A DNA stretch of 64,000 nt from Methylomonas sp. UP202 (lineage in GTDB: Bacteria > Pseudomonadota > Gammaproteobacteria > Methylococcales > Methylomonadaceae): NCBI RefSeq assembly GCF_029910655.1, contig NZ_CP123897.1, positions 4,763,547 to 4,827,546 of the forward strand. The letters are read 5' to 3'. Numbering within the stretch: the first letter of the stretch is position 1; every line of letters starts with the position of its first letter. The position numbers were made by a program, and so were the translations under genes. The notes under the pieces are model-generated. The model made no database searches. It saw nothing but the letters and a program-made list of their open reading frames with translations, and was not told the origin of the DNA. Below are positions 19,601 to 30,200 of the stretch, in pieces.

Positions 19601-21904
19601 GGCAAACTCAGGCAATATGGGCTGCATGCACGGCGAATGAAAGCCGTGTGAGGTGTTAAGGCGCCTATATTCCAACCCTTGCTCGGCGCATACTTGCAAA
19701 AATCCGGACAGTTCGATCTCCTCGCCGGAGACCACTTGATTTTCCGCACTGTTATAAGCGGCAATGCTCAAGCTTGGAAAGCCGGTCAGCATCGTTTGCA
19801 GGCGCTCGGCACACGTAAACACCGCCGCCATGCCGCCCCGACCGGGGGCTTCTTGCATCAATTTGGCTCGTTTGACGATCAGGCGCAAGCTTTGCTCCAA
19901 ATCGAACACGCCAGCAATGCAGGCCGCCACGTATTCGCCTAGGCTGTGACCGATCAGACAAACGGCATTTACGCCCCAAGCTTGCCATTGTTTGGCCAGG
20001 GCGTATTCGAAGGCAAACAAGGCCGGCTGAGCGTTCGCACTTAAATGAATGTCCTCGGCCGATGGCTCGAGCAACAAGCGCTTCAAATCGATGGTACTGA
20101 ACTGGCGCAGCAACCGATCGCAGCAGTCGATTTGCCGGCTAAACTCCGGATAAACCTCGTACAACTGCGCCGCCATCCCCGGCCATTGCGAACCTTGTCC
20201 GGTAAACGCCAAGCCAATCCTCGGCTTGGCGCGGGTGACATGGCGATAGCCTGAAAAAGCGGCACCCTGCTCCGCAAACGCCAGTAAGCGCGACTTGCAC
20301 TCGGCCACCGAATCGGCCGTCACGGCCAAACGGTGAGCGAAACGCGAGCGCCGGGAATTGGCGGTATAACAAATATCGGCCACCGCCGCAGTTTCCGAGC
20401 CGAATAGCCGGGTGGCATATTCGGATGCCAATTGCTGCAAAGCCGGCAAGGTTTTAGCGGATAACAGCAACAGGTTTACGCCCGCGGCCGCCCCTGCGTC
20501 TATCGGTTCGGACGGCGGCGCTTGTTCGATTATCAGATGAGCATTGGTCCCGCTTAAACCGAACGAACTGACCGCCGCCAACCGGGGTTGCCCGTCGGCG
20601 GGCCAAGCCTGGCGGGTTAGGGGAATATTTACCGGCCAGGCCTGCCAATCGATATGCGAGCTGGGGCGGCTGAAATGCAAATGCGGGAACAATTCGGCTT
20701 CGTGCAGCGACAACACGGTCTTGATCAAACCGGCAATCCCGGCGGCCGCTTCCAAATGGCCTAAATTGGTTTTGACCGAAGCAATGTACACCGGGCTGCG
20801 GTCAGGATGTTTACCGTAGCAGGCGGCTAAGGCCCGCATTTCGATCGGGTCGCCCAACGGCGTTCCGGTACCGTGTGCTTCGATATAGCCGACGTGCTCG
20901 GCCTTCACGCCGGCCGCGGCCAAGGCGGCGTTGATCACCGCCTGCTGGGAAGGGCCGGACGGTATCGTCAAGCCGCCGCTGGCGCCGTCCTGATTGACAG
21001 CCGAGCCGCGAATCACGGCCCAGATGCGATCGCCTTGTTTTTCGGCGTCGGACAAGCGCTTTAATACGACAGCCCCGCTGCCTTCCGAGCGAATGAAACC
21101 GTCGGCGTCTTCGGCAAAAGTCTTGCATCGTGCGTCTTTGGAAAGCATACCGGCGCGGCTGAAAGCCACGTAAGTTTCGGGCGCCAAAATCACATTGACG
21201 CCGCCGGCGATCGCCATCGTGCATTCGCCGGCGCGCAAACTCTGGCAGGCGCTATGTACGGCGACCAACGACGAGGAACACGCGGCATCGATCGCCATGC
21301 TGGGCCCGGTCAAACCGAGCCAATAAGACAAACGACCGGCCAACATATTCAGCGAAGCGCCGGTGCCCAGATAAGCATCGACCTGATCCGACGGCAATTT
21401 TTTGGCCATAACCGCCGCAAAATCAAAGCTACTGGCGCCGACGAAAACCCCGGTTTGAGTGGCAAACAAATCGCCGGGAACGATATTGGCATGCTCCAAG
21501 GCTTCCCAGCAGACTTCAAGCCACAAGCGCTGTTGCGGATCCATGGCCATGGCCTCGCGCGGCGAAATACCGAAGAAATCGGCGTCGAAGCGATCCAGCT
21601 GCTCAATAAAGCCGCCTTCGCGTACATACATTTTCCCGGGTCGTTCCGGATCGGCATTGAAATAATCGTCCACCCGCCAACGCCAAGCCGGCATTGACCC
21701 GATGGCGTCCATCCCGTGGCGCAACAAATCCAAATATGCCGCCAAACCCTCGGCCCCTGGAAATCGGCAGCCCATGCCGACAACGGCAATGGCTTCCCGC
21801 GATTGTTGGGCGGTTTTAAGTTTTCCTTCCAAGGCATCGATCTTACGCAACGCCTCCAGCATCAAGGCTCGATAATCGGTTTTCGGTTCGCTCTTTTCGG
21901 TCAT
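16652..21904 (-). CDS. Type I polyketide synthase module, KS-AT-DH-KR-ACP (third PKS)
   Basis: Cytoplasmic single-module PKS, about 1750 residues, adding one ketide unit and delivering to the NRPS. KS has DAACSSSL (Cys near 210), HGTGT and KTNLGHLEAA. AT has GHSLGEY (Ser near 654) and HGFH, a malonyl-like variant. DH is intact: HRLYGLAVAP fits HxxxGxxxxP near 943 and DSALQ fits DxxxQ. KR has SGGLGDLG near 1381 and the Ser/Tyr/Asn set in YSSLNALLG and GQGAYAAAN. ACP has GLDSL near 1688. The expected product of the module is an alpha,beta-unsaturated unit. The N-terminus has a short predicted coiled-coil docking helix. The C-terminus ends in the acidic tail EDEDMLEGEI, a plausible short motif for the TubC-type docking domain of the NRPS. 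An upstream in-frame TTG at 21910 would overlap the previous stop; I prefer ATG at 21904, 2 bp after it. Confidence 0.95.
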   Translation of the reverse strand: MTEKSEPKTDYRALMLEALRKIDALEGKLKTAQQSREAIAVVGMGCRFPGAEGLAAYLDLLRHGMDAIGSMPAWRWRVDDYFNADPERPGKMYVREGGFIEQLDRFDADFFGISPREAMAMDPQQRLWLEVCWEALEHANIVPGDLFATQTGVFVGASSFDFAAVMAKKLPSDQVDAYLGTGASLNMLAGRLSYWLGLTGPSMAIDAACSSSLVAVHSACQSLRAGECTMAIAGGVNVILAPETYVAFSRAGMLSKDARCKTFAEDADGFIRSEGSGAVVLKRLSDAEKQGDRIWAVIRGSAVNQDGASGGLTIPSGPSQQAVINAALAAAGVKAEHVGYIEAHGTGTPLGDPIEMRALAACYGKHPDRSPVYIASVKTNLGHLEAAAGIAGLIKTVLSLHEAELFPHLHFSRPSSHIDWQAWPVNIPLTRQAWPADGQPRLAAVSSFGLSGTNAHLIIEQAPPSEPIDAGAAAGVNLLLLSAKTLPALQQLASEYATRLFGSETAAVADICYTANSRRSRFAHRLAVTADSVAECKSRLLAFAEQGAAFSGYRHVTRAKPRIGLAFTGQGSQWPGMAAQLYEVYPEFSRQIDCCDRLLRQFSTIDLKRLLLEPSAEDIHLSANAQPALFAFEYALAKQWQAWGVNAVCLIGHSLGEYVAACIAGVFDLEQSLRLIVKRAKLMQEAPGRGGMAAVFTCAERLQTMLTGFPSLSIAAYNSAENQVVSGEEIELSGFLQVCAEQGLEYRRLNTSHGFHSPCMQPILPEFAACFAGVALNAASIPIIANLTGDLASAAYAEADYWLRHLRQPVLFQQSLETLARQDVDLWLEIGPKPVLTGLIRQQAANVTAVSACPGNQGSFNQALAEAVASGLELNWQALNAGQLTDLPTYPWQRQRYWPDWFEFDTLPLLDRQGRWLTSPAFAENSSVYAWTLSLANQPWLSEHRLYGLAVAPLALLIAMTYQALFKRDGHTGFAIVDLEIERALLIPEHESIDLQLIFSGVGDSADLKIVSREEGGEQWRQHVSAALQPLSESIDTTAVSSGLPEQGDEYSAEQFYRLFAEHGLQYGPRFRGIAKLWQQQGRAVARLDQRLVDSAALDTVVLDSALQLMAAVFEPDSRGLRLPVRIRRIECWRGDFAESCWTSATLNESGQTDLAIFNAQRQLQFSIAGVEVATVSESRLKQILSPMPDWFYQPVWRPHRAVVGRGGKSWLFIAGQDQPALVEPLTRQGHRVSTLNLDQLSADDLIGVNELVDLSGFLAVDGAAHAMEASGQLLALLPLLQGHRLNLTLTTRNAQGEFCRQMNYGGAALWGMAAVLFQEHSELKPRIIDADSAEALLAGLLDNSGEQRLAAIGDSLWVQRLQRYKPLAETPVEIDQQASYLVSGGLGDLGLTTACWLIEQGARHLYLSSRREHARLPSRLLDLQGQYADLELIVMTLDVCEPLAVERLFANIEHSGRPLKGIVHCAGFTDDDLLLKQSALRLAQLNRVKLQAAVLLDQASRNQPLDFFWLYSSLNALLGNVGQGAYAAANAAMDALAWQRGHDGFPALAIDWGPWQSGIQQQSSDGLRAFWRQSGLGLIDDERAGTVLQGLLGGRQTGQVCVVNCDWRQAAKSAGHGVAEGLLAELMPAVGVEAVDGDEYLRALRSADSEQSKAMLGDWLKRQLAGILKLSAAQCELSRSLSSLGLDSLAAVELRAVMRKTLQTEVPVSQLLQCEGWGLVDYLQVNLLPLERAKTASIAEDEDMLEGEI

Positions 21905-21906
21905 CT

Positions 21907-24900
21907 TCAATCCATAGCCGCCAAACGCCGTTCCAATAAAGCCGAAAGCTGCTGTTCCGAAAAATCGTCGAGATTGTCGCTCAAGGGCTCCTCTTCCGCG
22001 CCGAATTCCGTTGCCAACTGTTGACTAAGATAAGCTAACAGCGCCTCAATGGTCGGATAGTCGAAAAGCATAGTCGAGGCCAGTCGCAATTCCAACGTCT
22101 GGCCTAATTTTCGGCTTAACTCCATCGCCAATAAAGAGTCGAAGCCGATATCGAACAAACGCTGCCGGGGCGCCAACCCAAGGCTTTCCGGATTCCGCAA
22201 CACCTGGGCGATTCCCTGCCGCACGGCTTGTTCCAATAAAGCCGGCCGCCGGGCAGCGTCGCTTTGCCGCCATTGCTGAATCAAACTCTCCGACTGAGTA
22301 TCGTGGCCAGCCTCGTTAGCCGCCATCGTTCGATAATAATTCGGCACCTCGAACGGTAAGGCGGCAAAAAACGCCGGCCAGTCCACCGGCATCACCGCCG
22401 CCTGCGGTAAATCTTCAGTCAACAAACGCTCGAATAAAGCCAAGCCCTGCAGCGGTTGAATCAGGGCCAAGCCTTTTTCGGCCATCGCCTCAGCCGCACC
22501 GGCCAGCATGCCCTCGCCGCTCCAGCCGCCCCAGTTAATTGTCAACGCCGCTAAACCTTGGTGTTTTCGGTTCAGCATCAGCGCATCGGCATAGGCATTG
22601 GCCGCCGCATAATTGCCCTGCCCCGGCGCCCCGGTCAATGCGGCCAACGATGAAAACACCGCGAAAAACGCCAGTTCCGGGAACGATTGATCTAAAAACC
22701 GCAACGCGCTGACTTTAGCCCGCCAAGGCCGCTCGAAATCGGCTTGATTCATCTTCAACAAAGACGCATCGCTCAATGCGCCGGCGGCATGGACAATGCC
22801 GGCCAAGGGCGGCAAGGACTGTAATTGCGCCATCAAAGCGCTGACGCCTTCCGCTAGCGCCAAGTCGGCCGCGACTCCGATAATTTTCGCGCCTTGAGCT
22901 GCCAATGCCTGCAACTTCAACGGGTCGATGGCGGTTAAGCCCTTGCGGCTGGCAATCAGCACGCTATCCGCGCCGTGTTCAACCAGCCACTCCACGACCG
23001 CAAAGCCCAAGGCGCCGGAACCGCCGGTAACCAAATACGTCTTGTCGGCCGCTATGGTTAATGCCGCGCGGTTTTCCGGACGCCAAGGCAACAATCTCGC
23101 GGCATAACATTGCCCGCCCCGCAAGGCCAACTGTTGTTCGCCGCTGATGCCGGACAACAACCGCGCCAGCTTGCCATTTTCGGCGGTATCGATAGCGTCT
23201 ACATCCAATGCTTGCCAAATCCGCTGCGGAAACTCCAGTGCCGCGGTCTTAAGCAAAGCCACGCAAGCGCTTTGTTTCGGGCAAACGGCCTCGAGGTCGA
23301 TCACAGCGCCTCCCCGAGTCAGCAGAGTGACTTTAGCCGCGATATTCCGGATTTCCAACGTCTGAACCAACGTTAAAAAGCCTAAACAGACGCTGCTGTC
23401 CTCTTGGCCTAAAAAGTCCTCGGCGCAATAAACCAAATGCAAGGGTTTCGAGCTTGCCGAAAAAGTCTGCCAATACCCGGAATCTCGCAACTGTTCGGGA
23501 CTCATCAAGCTCAAGCCCACGACTTGGGTCCGTAATTTAGCCAACAACCGGTTTGCCGTTACCGTGCCGATGCACAAAACGTGCTCGCCAGCCGGCTGTT
23601 CGGTCAGTTCGGTATCGGCTAGCAATGTCCAACCCGGCCGACAAAGCCAATCCTCCGGCCGTTGATCCGCCGCTACCGCCAACGCTTGTTTGGCTAATGG
23701 CTGAAAACTGACGCCTTGCATAGCCAATGTCAGGTTTTCACGGTCTTTCAGGATCACATCGACCTGACAAGCCTGGTCTGTTCTGGACGACAATCTGGCA
23801 AGACATGAGCCGCCAAACTCGAGCGGCCGGTAAAAATCGATACGCTCTACCGCGAACGGTAGCCAGGTTTCGTCGCCGGCGGTTTCGCCGACCGCTATGC
23901 CGGCGGTTTGCAGACAACCATCCCAAATAGCCGGATGCAAGAGATGTCCCGGTTCACATGCTCTGGGTTTAAAGCCGGCAAAGACAGTCTGTCCGGCGAT
24001 CTCAATGCTCTCCAGCACCTTAAAGGTCTCGCCGTACACGATGTCTTTTTGCCGAAATTGCCGGTAGAGCTTGTCCGCTGCAAGGCTTTGCCGCTCGTCG
24101 TCAGCAGCCGGTGCTTCGAAATCTTTAAAGCTCATGCAAACATCGGTTTCGGCACTGATATGACGATGCCAGCCGGCAGCGTCCAAGCGGGAAAAAATAC
24201 CGAGTTGATATTGGCCGCCGACGGCCTTAGCCTTAATTTGCAGCTGAGTTTCGCTATCCCGCGACAAAAGCAAAGGCCGTTCGATCCGCAGATTTTTCAA
24301 TGCGAGGGCCGACGATTTACTCAACTGTTGCCCGGCTTCGAACAATATTTCCAGCAACACCGCGAACGGTGCCAATAGCCGGCCGAAGACTTGGTGTTCG
24401 CTCAAATAGGCCTGTTCCCTCGGCGCCAGCCAAGTTTCGAAATAAACCGACTGCGAATCGGCTAGCTCCAAACGCTTGCTCAGCAACGGCGATAAGGTTT
24501 GCGTTGTTTCCACTCGTCGACTTTTTAACGCGCTGTCGGGCAGCCAATAACGTTTACCGGAAAAAGGGTACACCGGTAGCGGCGGGCAGTACGCTTCAGG
24601 CGCTTCGCCGAAAATCGCTTGCCAATTCAAATCAAAACCGCCGGTATATAAGCGGGCGGCGCAATGCAGCACACTATCGGCTTGCTTGGGCTGCAAACTG
24701 GCAAATATCCGCTCCGCCTCGATCGCGTTGGCCGACAACATGGGCGCCAAAACCGGCTTCGCTCCGCATTCCAAAAACACGTCGCACCCCAATTGCCGTA
24801 ACGCGCCCACATTGTCGGCAAAGGCGACCGGTTGCCGGCAGTGTTGCAGCCAATAATCGGCCCAGGCGATGTCATCGCCGATCACTCGGCCGGTAACATT

Positions 24901-27249
24901 AGACATCAACGGCATGAAGGCTTTGCCGTACGCCGTTTGTTCGAAGATCCGCCTCAACGCCGGTAATACTGGCTCCATCATCCGGGAGTGAAAAGCATGC
25001 GAGACCGCTAGCGGCGTACACTGTACGGCACTCTCCGAAAAATATTGCCTAGCCTGCTCGATCAGTACGCTAGAGCCCGCCAAGACGCAATGCCTAGGCG
25101 AATTGACCGCCGCGATGTCCAACTCCGGCCAGTTAGCCGCCAATAAAGCGTTAAGCCCTTCGCGACTTGCCGCGACAGCCAGCATCGCGCCTCCGCTCGG
25201 GGCTTGCTGCATCAGTTGCGCCCGGGCTACCACCAAGCTTATAGCCTGTTCCAAGCTGAATACGCCGGCGACGCAAGCCGCGACGTATTCGCCCAGACTG
25301 TGCCCCATCACCGCATCCGGCTCTATGCCCCAAGACTGCCATAGGCGAAACAGCGCGTAATCGACCGCGAAAATGGCCGGCTGCGCATAGCAGGTTTGTT
25401 GCAATTGCGCGTCGCTGCTGTCGAATAGCAGTTGCTGCAGCGGTATAGGCAAAGATTTTTGCAAATATTCGGCGCATTGATCGATGGTTTGCCTGAAAAC
25501 CGGCCAGCGCCGGTATAAATCTTGGGCCATGCCGGGATACTGCGAACCCTGACCGCTGAACACCATCGCCAATTTTGGCTTTTGCCGGCCTTGCCCGGAG
25601 CGGTATAAACGCCCATCGTCCCGACCTGTTGCCAACGCCGACAAAGCCTGTTCGATCTGCTGTCGGTCGGCGGCGACGATCAGCGCGCGGTGTTTCAAAT
25701 CCGCCCGGCTAACGGCGGCGCGATAACACACCGCATGTAAATCGGCATCGTGCGCAGCCAGCCAGTGTTGATATGCCGCCGCCAGCGCCGTTAAGGAAGC
25801 CTCGCTGTTGGCCGAGAGCTTTAGCGCCAAACCCCGGCCCCGTTCGACAGGGTGTTCCGCATTCCGAGTCGGCGCTTCCGCCAGCAATACGTGCACATTG
25901 GTGCCGCTCAAACCAAAGGCGCTAACGCCGGCTATCCGCGTTTGTCCTTCCTCCACTTGCCACGCCTCGAACTTTGTCGCCACTTTCAGCGGTATCGCCT
26001 GCCAAGGAATATGGGCGCTGGGCGTGCTAACGTTCAAATGCGGCACCCGCATGCGCTGTTGCAACATCAAGACGGCCTTAATTAATCCGGCGATGCCCGC
26101 CGCGCCTTCCATATGACCGAAATTGGTTTTCAAGGAACCGATATAAAGCGGATTGGCCGCGGCGCGACCACCGCCCAACACGCTGTTCAACGCGCCGACT
26201 TCGATCGGATCGCCCAAGGCCGTGCCGGTGCCGTGAGCTTCGATATAACCGACATCGGCCGCCGTCAACAGCGCATCGGCCAAGGCCGCTTTCAATACGG
26301 CTTCCTGTGCCCGTTCGCTGGGTACGGTCAAACCGCTGCTACGGCCGTCGTGATTGGCGGCGCTGCCCTTGATCACTGCGCAAATCGGATCGCCTGCCGC
26401 CAACGCATCACTAAGCCGCTTCAATACCACCAGCCCAACACCGTCGCCACGACCGATGCCGTCGGCCTTCGCATCGAAGGTTTTGCACAAGCCGTCCGCC
26501 GCCAGCATCATCGCCTGACTTTCGGTAATCGCGGCACGCGGCGATAGCTGCAAATTGACGCCACCGACCAAGGCCATATCGATTTCGTTGCCGCGCAGGC
26601 TTTTCACCGCCAAATGCACCGCCAACAACGATGACGAACACGCGGCATCGATGGCCATCGCCGGGCCTTGCATACCGTAATAATAGGCCAAGCGGCCGGC
26701 CAGAATACTCGGCGCGTTGCCGGTACCCGTGTGAACGTCGATAGCGCTGTCGTCTTTGATCAGCTCGGCATATTCCTGCGTCATGCAACCGATATACACC
26801 CCGCTACGGCTATTGCGTAAGGTTTTGGGATGAATGCCGGCGCGCTCGAAAGCTTGCCAGCTGGTTTCCAGCAACAAGCGTTGCTGCGGGTCCATCTGTT
26901 CGGCTTCGCGAGCGGCAATGGCAAAAAAATCGGCATCGAAGCGGTCGATATCGCTTAAAAAAGCGCCGTAACGGCTGCTGATTTTGCCGGGCGTTTGAGC
27001 CGGTTCGGCATAATATTCGGCTAGCGACCAGCGCTGTTCCGGTACTTCGCCACGGGCATTTTTGCCTTCCGCTAAAAACTGCCATAAAGCCTCGGGAGAA
27101 TCGCAAGCGCCGGGAAAACGGCACCCGATCGCCAGCACGGCGATCGGCTCGTGCGCGGCCTGTTGATAGTGGGCCAACTGGCCGCGCAACTCTCGCAACT
27201 CGTCCAAGGCCCTGCGCATTAAGGCTTGTTGTTTCTCCGACTCAGTCAT
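21907..27249 (-). CDS. Type I polyketide synthase module, KS-AT-DH-KR-ACP (second PKS)
   Basis: About 1780 residues; one extension module. KS: DAACSSSL (Cys204), HGTGT, KTNFGHMEGA. AT: GHSLGEY (Ser651) and HAFH, indicating malonyl-CoA. DH: HQVFGRLLAP fits HxxxGxxxxP near 950, and DGCLQ fits DxxxQ near 1115, so dehydration should occur. KR: TGGSGALG near 1405 with FSSLAALTG and GQGNYAAAN. ACP: GFDSL near 1704. There is no enoylreductase between DH and KR, so the expected unit is an enoyl group. I take ATG at 27249 as the start: the ATGACTGA overlaps the upstream stop by 8 bp, and GGAAAG precedes it. The longer reading to 27321 runs back into the upstream coding sequence and adds unrelated residues. 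The C-terminal helix (FSEQQLSALLERRL) resembles PKS docking tails. Confidence 0.95.
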   Translation of the reverse strand: MTESEKQQALMRRALDELRELRGQLAHYQQAAHEPIAVLAIGCRFPGACDSPEALWQFLAEGKNARGEVPEQRWSLAEYYAEPAQTPGKISSRYGAFLSDIDRFDADFFAIAAREAEQMDPQQRLLLETSWQAFERAGIHPKTLRNSRSGVYIGCMTQEYAELIKDDSAIDVHTGTGNAPSILAGRLAYYYGMQGPAMAIDAACSSSLLAVHLAVKSLRGNEIDMALVGGVNLQLSPRAAITESQAMMLAADGLCKTFDAKADGIGRGDGVGLVVLKRLSDALAAGDPICAVIKGSAANHDGRSSGLTVPSERAQEAVLKAALADALLTAADVGYIEAHGTGTALGDPIEVGALNSVLGGGRAAANPLYIGSLKTNFGHMEGAAGIAGLIKAVLMLQQRMRVPHLNVSTPSAHIPWQAIPLKVATKFEAWQVEEGQTRIAGVSAFGLSGTNVHVLLAEAPTRNAEHPVERGRGLALKLSANSEASLTALAAAYQHWLAAHDADLHAVCYRAAVSRADLKHRALIVAADRQQIEQALSALATGRDDGRLYRSGQGRQKPKLAMVFSGQGSQYPGMAQDLYRRWPVFRQTIDQCAEYLQKSLPIPLQQLLFDSSDAQLQQTCYAQPAIFAVDYALFRLWQSWGIEPDAVMGHSLGEYVAACVAGVFSLEQAISLVVARAQLMQQAPSGGAMLAVAASREGLNALLAANWPELDIAAVNSPRHCVLAGSSVLIEQARQYFSESAVQCTPLAVSHAFHSRMMEPVLPALRRIFEQTAYGKAFMPLMSNVTGRVIGDDIAWADYWLQHCRQPVAFADNVGALRQLGCDVFLECGAKPVLAPMLSANAIEAERIFASLQPKQADSVLHCAARLYTGGFDLNWQAIFGEAPEAYCPPLPVYPFSGKRYWLPDSALKSRRVETTQTLSPLLSKRLELADSQSVYFETWLAPREQAYLSEHQVFGRLLAPFAVLLEILFEAGQQLSKSSALALKNLRIERPLLLSRDSETQLQIKAKAVGGQYQLGIFSRLDAAGWHRHISAETDVCMSFKDFEAPAADDERQSLAADKLYRQFRQKDIVYGETFKVLESIEIAGQTVFAGFKPRACEPGHLLHPAIWDGCLQTAGIAVGETAGDETWLPFAVERIDFYRPLEFGGSCLARLSSRTDQACQVDVILKDRENLTLAMQGVSFQPLAKQALAVAADQRPEDWLCRPGWTLLADTELTEQPAGEHVLCIGTVTANRLLAKLRTQVVGLSLMSPEQLRDSGYWQTFSASSKPLHLVYCAEDFLGQEDSSVCLGFLTLVQTLEIRNIAAKVTLLTRGGAVIDLEAVCPKQSACVALLKTAALEFPQRIWQALDVDAIDTAENGKLARLLSGISGEQQLALRGGQCYAARLLPWRPENRAALTIAADKTYLVTGGSGALGFAVVEWLVEHGADSVLIASRKGLTAIDPLKLQALAAQGAKIIGVAADLALAEGVSALMAQLQSLPPLAGIVHAAGALSDASLLKMNQADFERPWRAKVSALRFLDQSFPELAFFAVFSSLAALTGAPGQGNYAAANAYADALMLNRKHQGLAALTINWGGWSGEGMLAGAAEAMAEKGLALIQPLQGLALFERLLTEDLPQAAVMPVDWPAFFAALPFEVPNYYRTMAANEAGHDTQSESLIQQWRQSDAARRPALLEQAVRQGIAQVLRNPESLGLAPRQRLFDIGFDSLLAMELSRKLGQTLELRLASTMLFDYPTIEALLAYLSQQLATEFGAEEEPLSDNLDDFSEQQLSALLERRLAAMD

Positions 27250-30200
27250 CGCTCTGTCCGCTTTCCCATTTCGACAATTCCCGCTCCAACAGCACCGCAA
27301 TATCCTCTTCTTCCTGATCAAACGCTTCCGTCGGCGACTTTTCCTGTCCGGCCTGCTCGCTGAACAACGCCGGGAAAACCTCTAGGCTGATATATGCCAA
27401 TAATTCGTCGACCGACGGATATTTGAACGCCAGCGTGGACGGTAAAGCCGTCTGGGTGGATTTTTGCAAACGATTGCGTAATTCCAGCGTCATCAAAGAA
27501 TCCATGCCCAACTCGGCAAACCCGATTCCCGCAGCCAATTGCCCAAGGTCGTGCAAGCCAAGCACCGCAGCGACATGCTCGGTCAAATGCCGGTGCAAAA
27601 ACCGCCGCCGCTGCTCGAGCGGCAACAGGCCAAGCTGTTCGGCCAGGGTCTGCCGGTTTTGCTCAACCGGCTCGAAGGCTTTGGTCAACGACGAACGGTT
27701 AAATTTGAAGTGCCGCCAATCGACATTGAATAAACCGACCGGCGCCGGAAGACGCTCTCGATTGTCGGACAAAAGCCGCTCGAGAAACGCAAACGCTTGC
27801 TCGGCGCTTAATTTGCCGATCCCCGCCAAAGCCAAACTATCGGCAGTTTGAATATCGGCCATGCCCGCGCCGGCCCAAGGCCCCCAGCCCATACTCAAGC
27901 CCGGCAAGCCTTGCTGCCGCCGCCATTGCATCAAGGCATCCATAAACCCGTTAGCGGTCGCGTAATTGCCTTGTCCGGGCGCGCCCAACCAAGCCGCCAT
28001 CGAGGAATAGGCCACGAAACAATCCAAGTTCAATCCCTGGCTAAAACGATGCAAATTCCATAAGCCAAACACTTTGGGTTTCAGCACTTGCGCCAGCCGT
28101 TCACTATCTAGATTGGCCACAACGCTGTCCTGCAACACCCCGGCGGCATGGAAAATCCCACGTAAATCTTCGCCATGCTCAGTCAAAATGGCTTGTACTT
28201 GTTGCGCATCGGCAATATCGGCTTTAAGCTCGATCACTTCGGCGCCCAAACGCAAAATCGCCTCTAACCGGTCTTTGCCGCTGTCCCGAACGCCGTGGCG
28301 CGAGACTAACACCAGTTTAGCGACGCCTTTTTCCGCCAACCAGTGCGCCGTTTGCAATGCCAAAGCCCCGGAACCGCCGGTCAGTAAATAAGTGCCCCGC
28401 GCGCTAAAACCCGGTTTTTGGGCGACGCTAAACGTATGCAACCGCGGCGAAAAACAATAGTCGCCGCGTAAAGCGATTTCGGTTTCTTGCGCGTGACGCG
28501 TTAAAACTGCCACGACATGCTCGGCGGTAAGCCGGGTTTCATCCCAATCCAACCATTGGCAAGGATTTAGCGGATACTCGTGGTTAAAACTACGCAATAA
28601 CCCGGATAAGCCCTCGAGAGTCGGATCGAGCACATCTGTATCATTAACCGGCCTGGCTTGGCGGCTTAACAGCGCTATTTTGACCCCGGCCCGTTCGCCG
28701 ATGGCGGCGGCCTTTTGCAAAAATCGCAATAAAACAACGGCGTTTTGTGCCGCTTGCGACGCCATATTCTCGGCCAACGAAGCGCTATCCAAACACAACA
28801 AAACGCCTTCGGCGTTTAGGTCCGAGGCGATAAACCCGTCAAAATCCAGCCATTGCGCCCAGGCCGCCGTATCGGCGAAGGCTTTGGCCAAGGCATTCCC
28901 TGTAACCAGCCAACGCGAAGCAAGCGGTTCTACTGTCGCCTTGGACAGCGCCTCGGTTTGACGCCAAACGATGGCGTAAGCGTTTTTCTCCACCGTCAAG
29001 GCTTGCCGCATCGCATTGCTGTCGGCTTTACGCAAGCTAACGGCGGATAATTCGGCAAGGACTTGCCCCGATTCGTTGAATAATGTCACCCGGCCTTGAA
29101 TGCTGCCTTGCCGGCCGATTTCCCCATCCGTCAAGCACGCATGGCACCATAACTGGGTCAAGCGGTTTTCCGCCGCCAATTGCAATTGCTCGACCGCTAC
29201 CGGTATGTAAGTCTCGGTGTATTGCTCCGGCACGGCGGCACCCAACAATTGAAAGCAGGCATCGATAAGTCCGGGCGGCAGTCCGAAGGTCTTATCCTGA
29301 GCTGTCAAGGAGCGAATCCTGGCTAAAGCCTGATGTTGACCTTTGAATAATTGTTCGAACCAGCGAAAACTTTCGCCCAATTGCACGTGTTGCAGCGTCA
29401 GCAATTGGTAGAAATTTTGCACGTCAACCGACTCCGGGCATTGCCGGCGCAGTTCCTTCAAATCCAGATCGGCGAAGTTAGCCGGGGCCGCTACCATCGA
29501 CGCCGACAGATGCTCGGTAAACTCGGCCGCTTTTTCGTCGAACAAGCTAATCACTTTGATTTGATATTGCCGCTCGCCGAGCGGCGTCAGCCCCACTTGT
29601 AATAAACGCTGTTCCTGTTCCGCCAGTTGCAGGGCTTCGATAAATTCAATATCTTGGATTTTGAACACCTGCGTCGGGTAGCGCTCCCGGCCGACGGCAA
29701 TCAAGGCCGACAAGTGACAAGCCCCCGCGACCACCACCCGATCGAAGACTTTATGATCGAGCAAGAACGGCAAATGCCGGCAAGCTATCCGCCCTTGGTA
29801 CAAATTCCCAGTCCAGAAAGGCGACGTTATCGCTTGTTGCAACATCGGATGGATGCTCTCGCCAAGCGCGACATCGGCTTTTACCGGTCTTGGGCTGAAC
29901 CAATAGCGCTGTCTTTTCCAGGGATAATTCGGCAAACTCAGCAAACGCCGGCGCCGGCCTTGGTAAACGCTTGGCCAATCCAAGTCGTGGCCGGCTTGGT
30001 ATAAAACCGCCGCGACTTGTTGGCAGGCGCGCCAGTCGTTGCCCTTGGCATCCAGGGAACACGCGCCGGCAAGATTCGTTTGTTGCACCAGGCTACTCAA
30101 TACCGGCCGACCGCCAAATTCGATAAAGAAATTAGCACCTAGTCGCGCGGCCGCCGTCAATGCCTGTTTGAATAAAACCGGCTGCCTGACATGCCGAAGC

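Noticed and set aside
27250-27321. Longer start for the second PKS gene
   Set aside because: It would overlap the upstream gene by 80 bp and add a basic, cysteine-containing stretch unlike PKS N-termini; ATG at 27249 has a normal SD and overlap.
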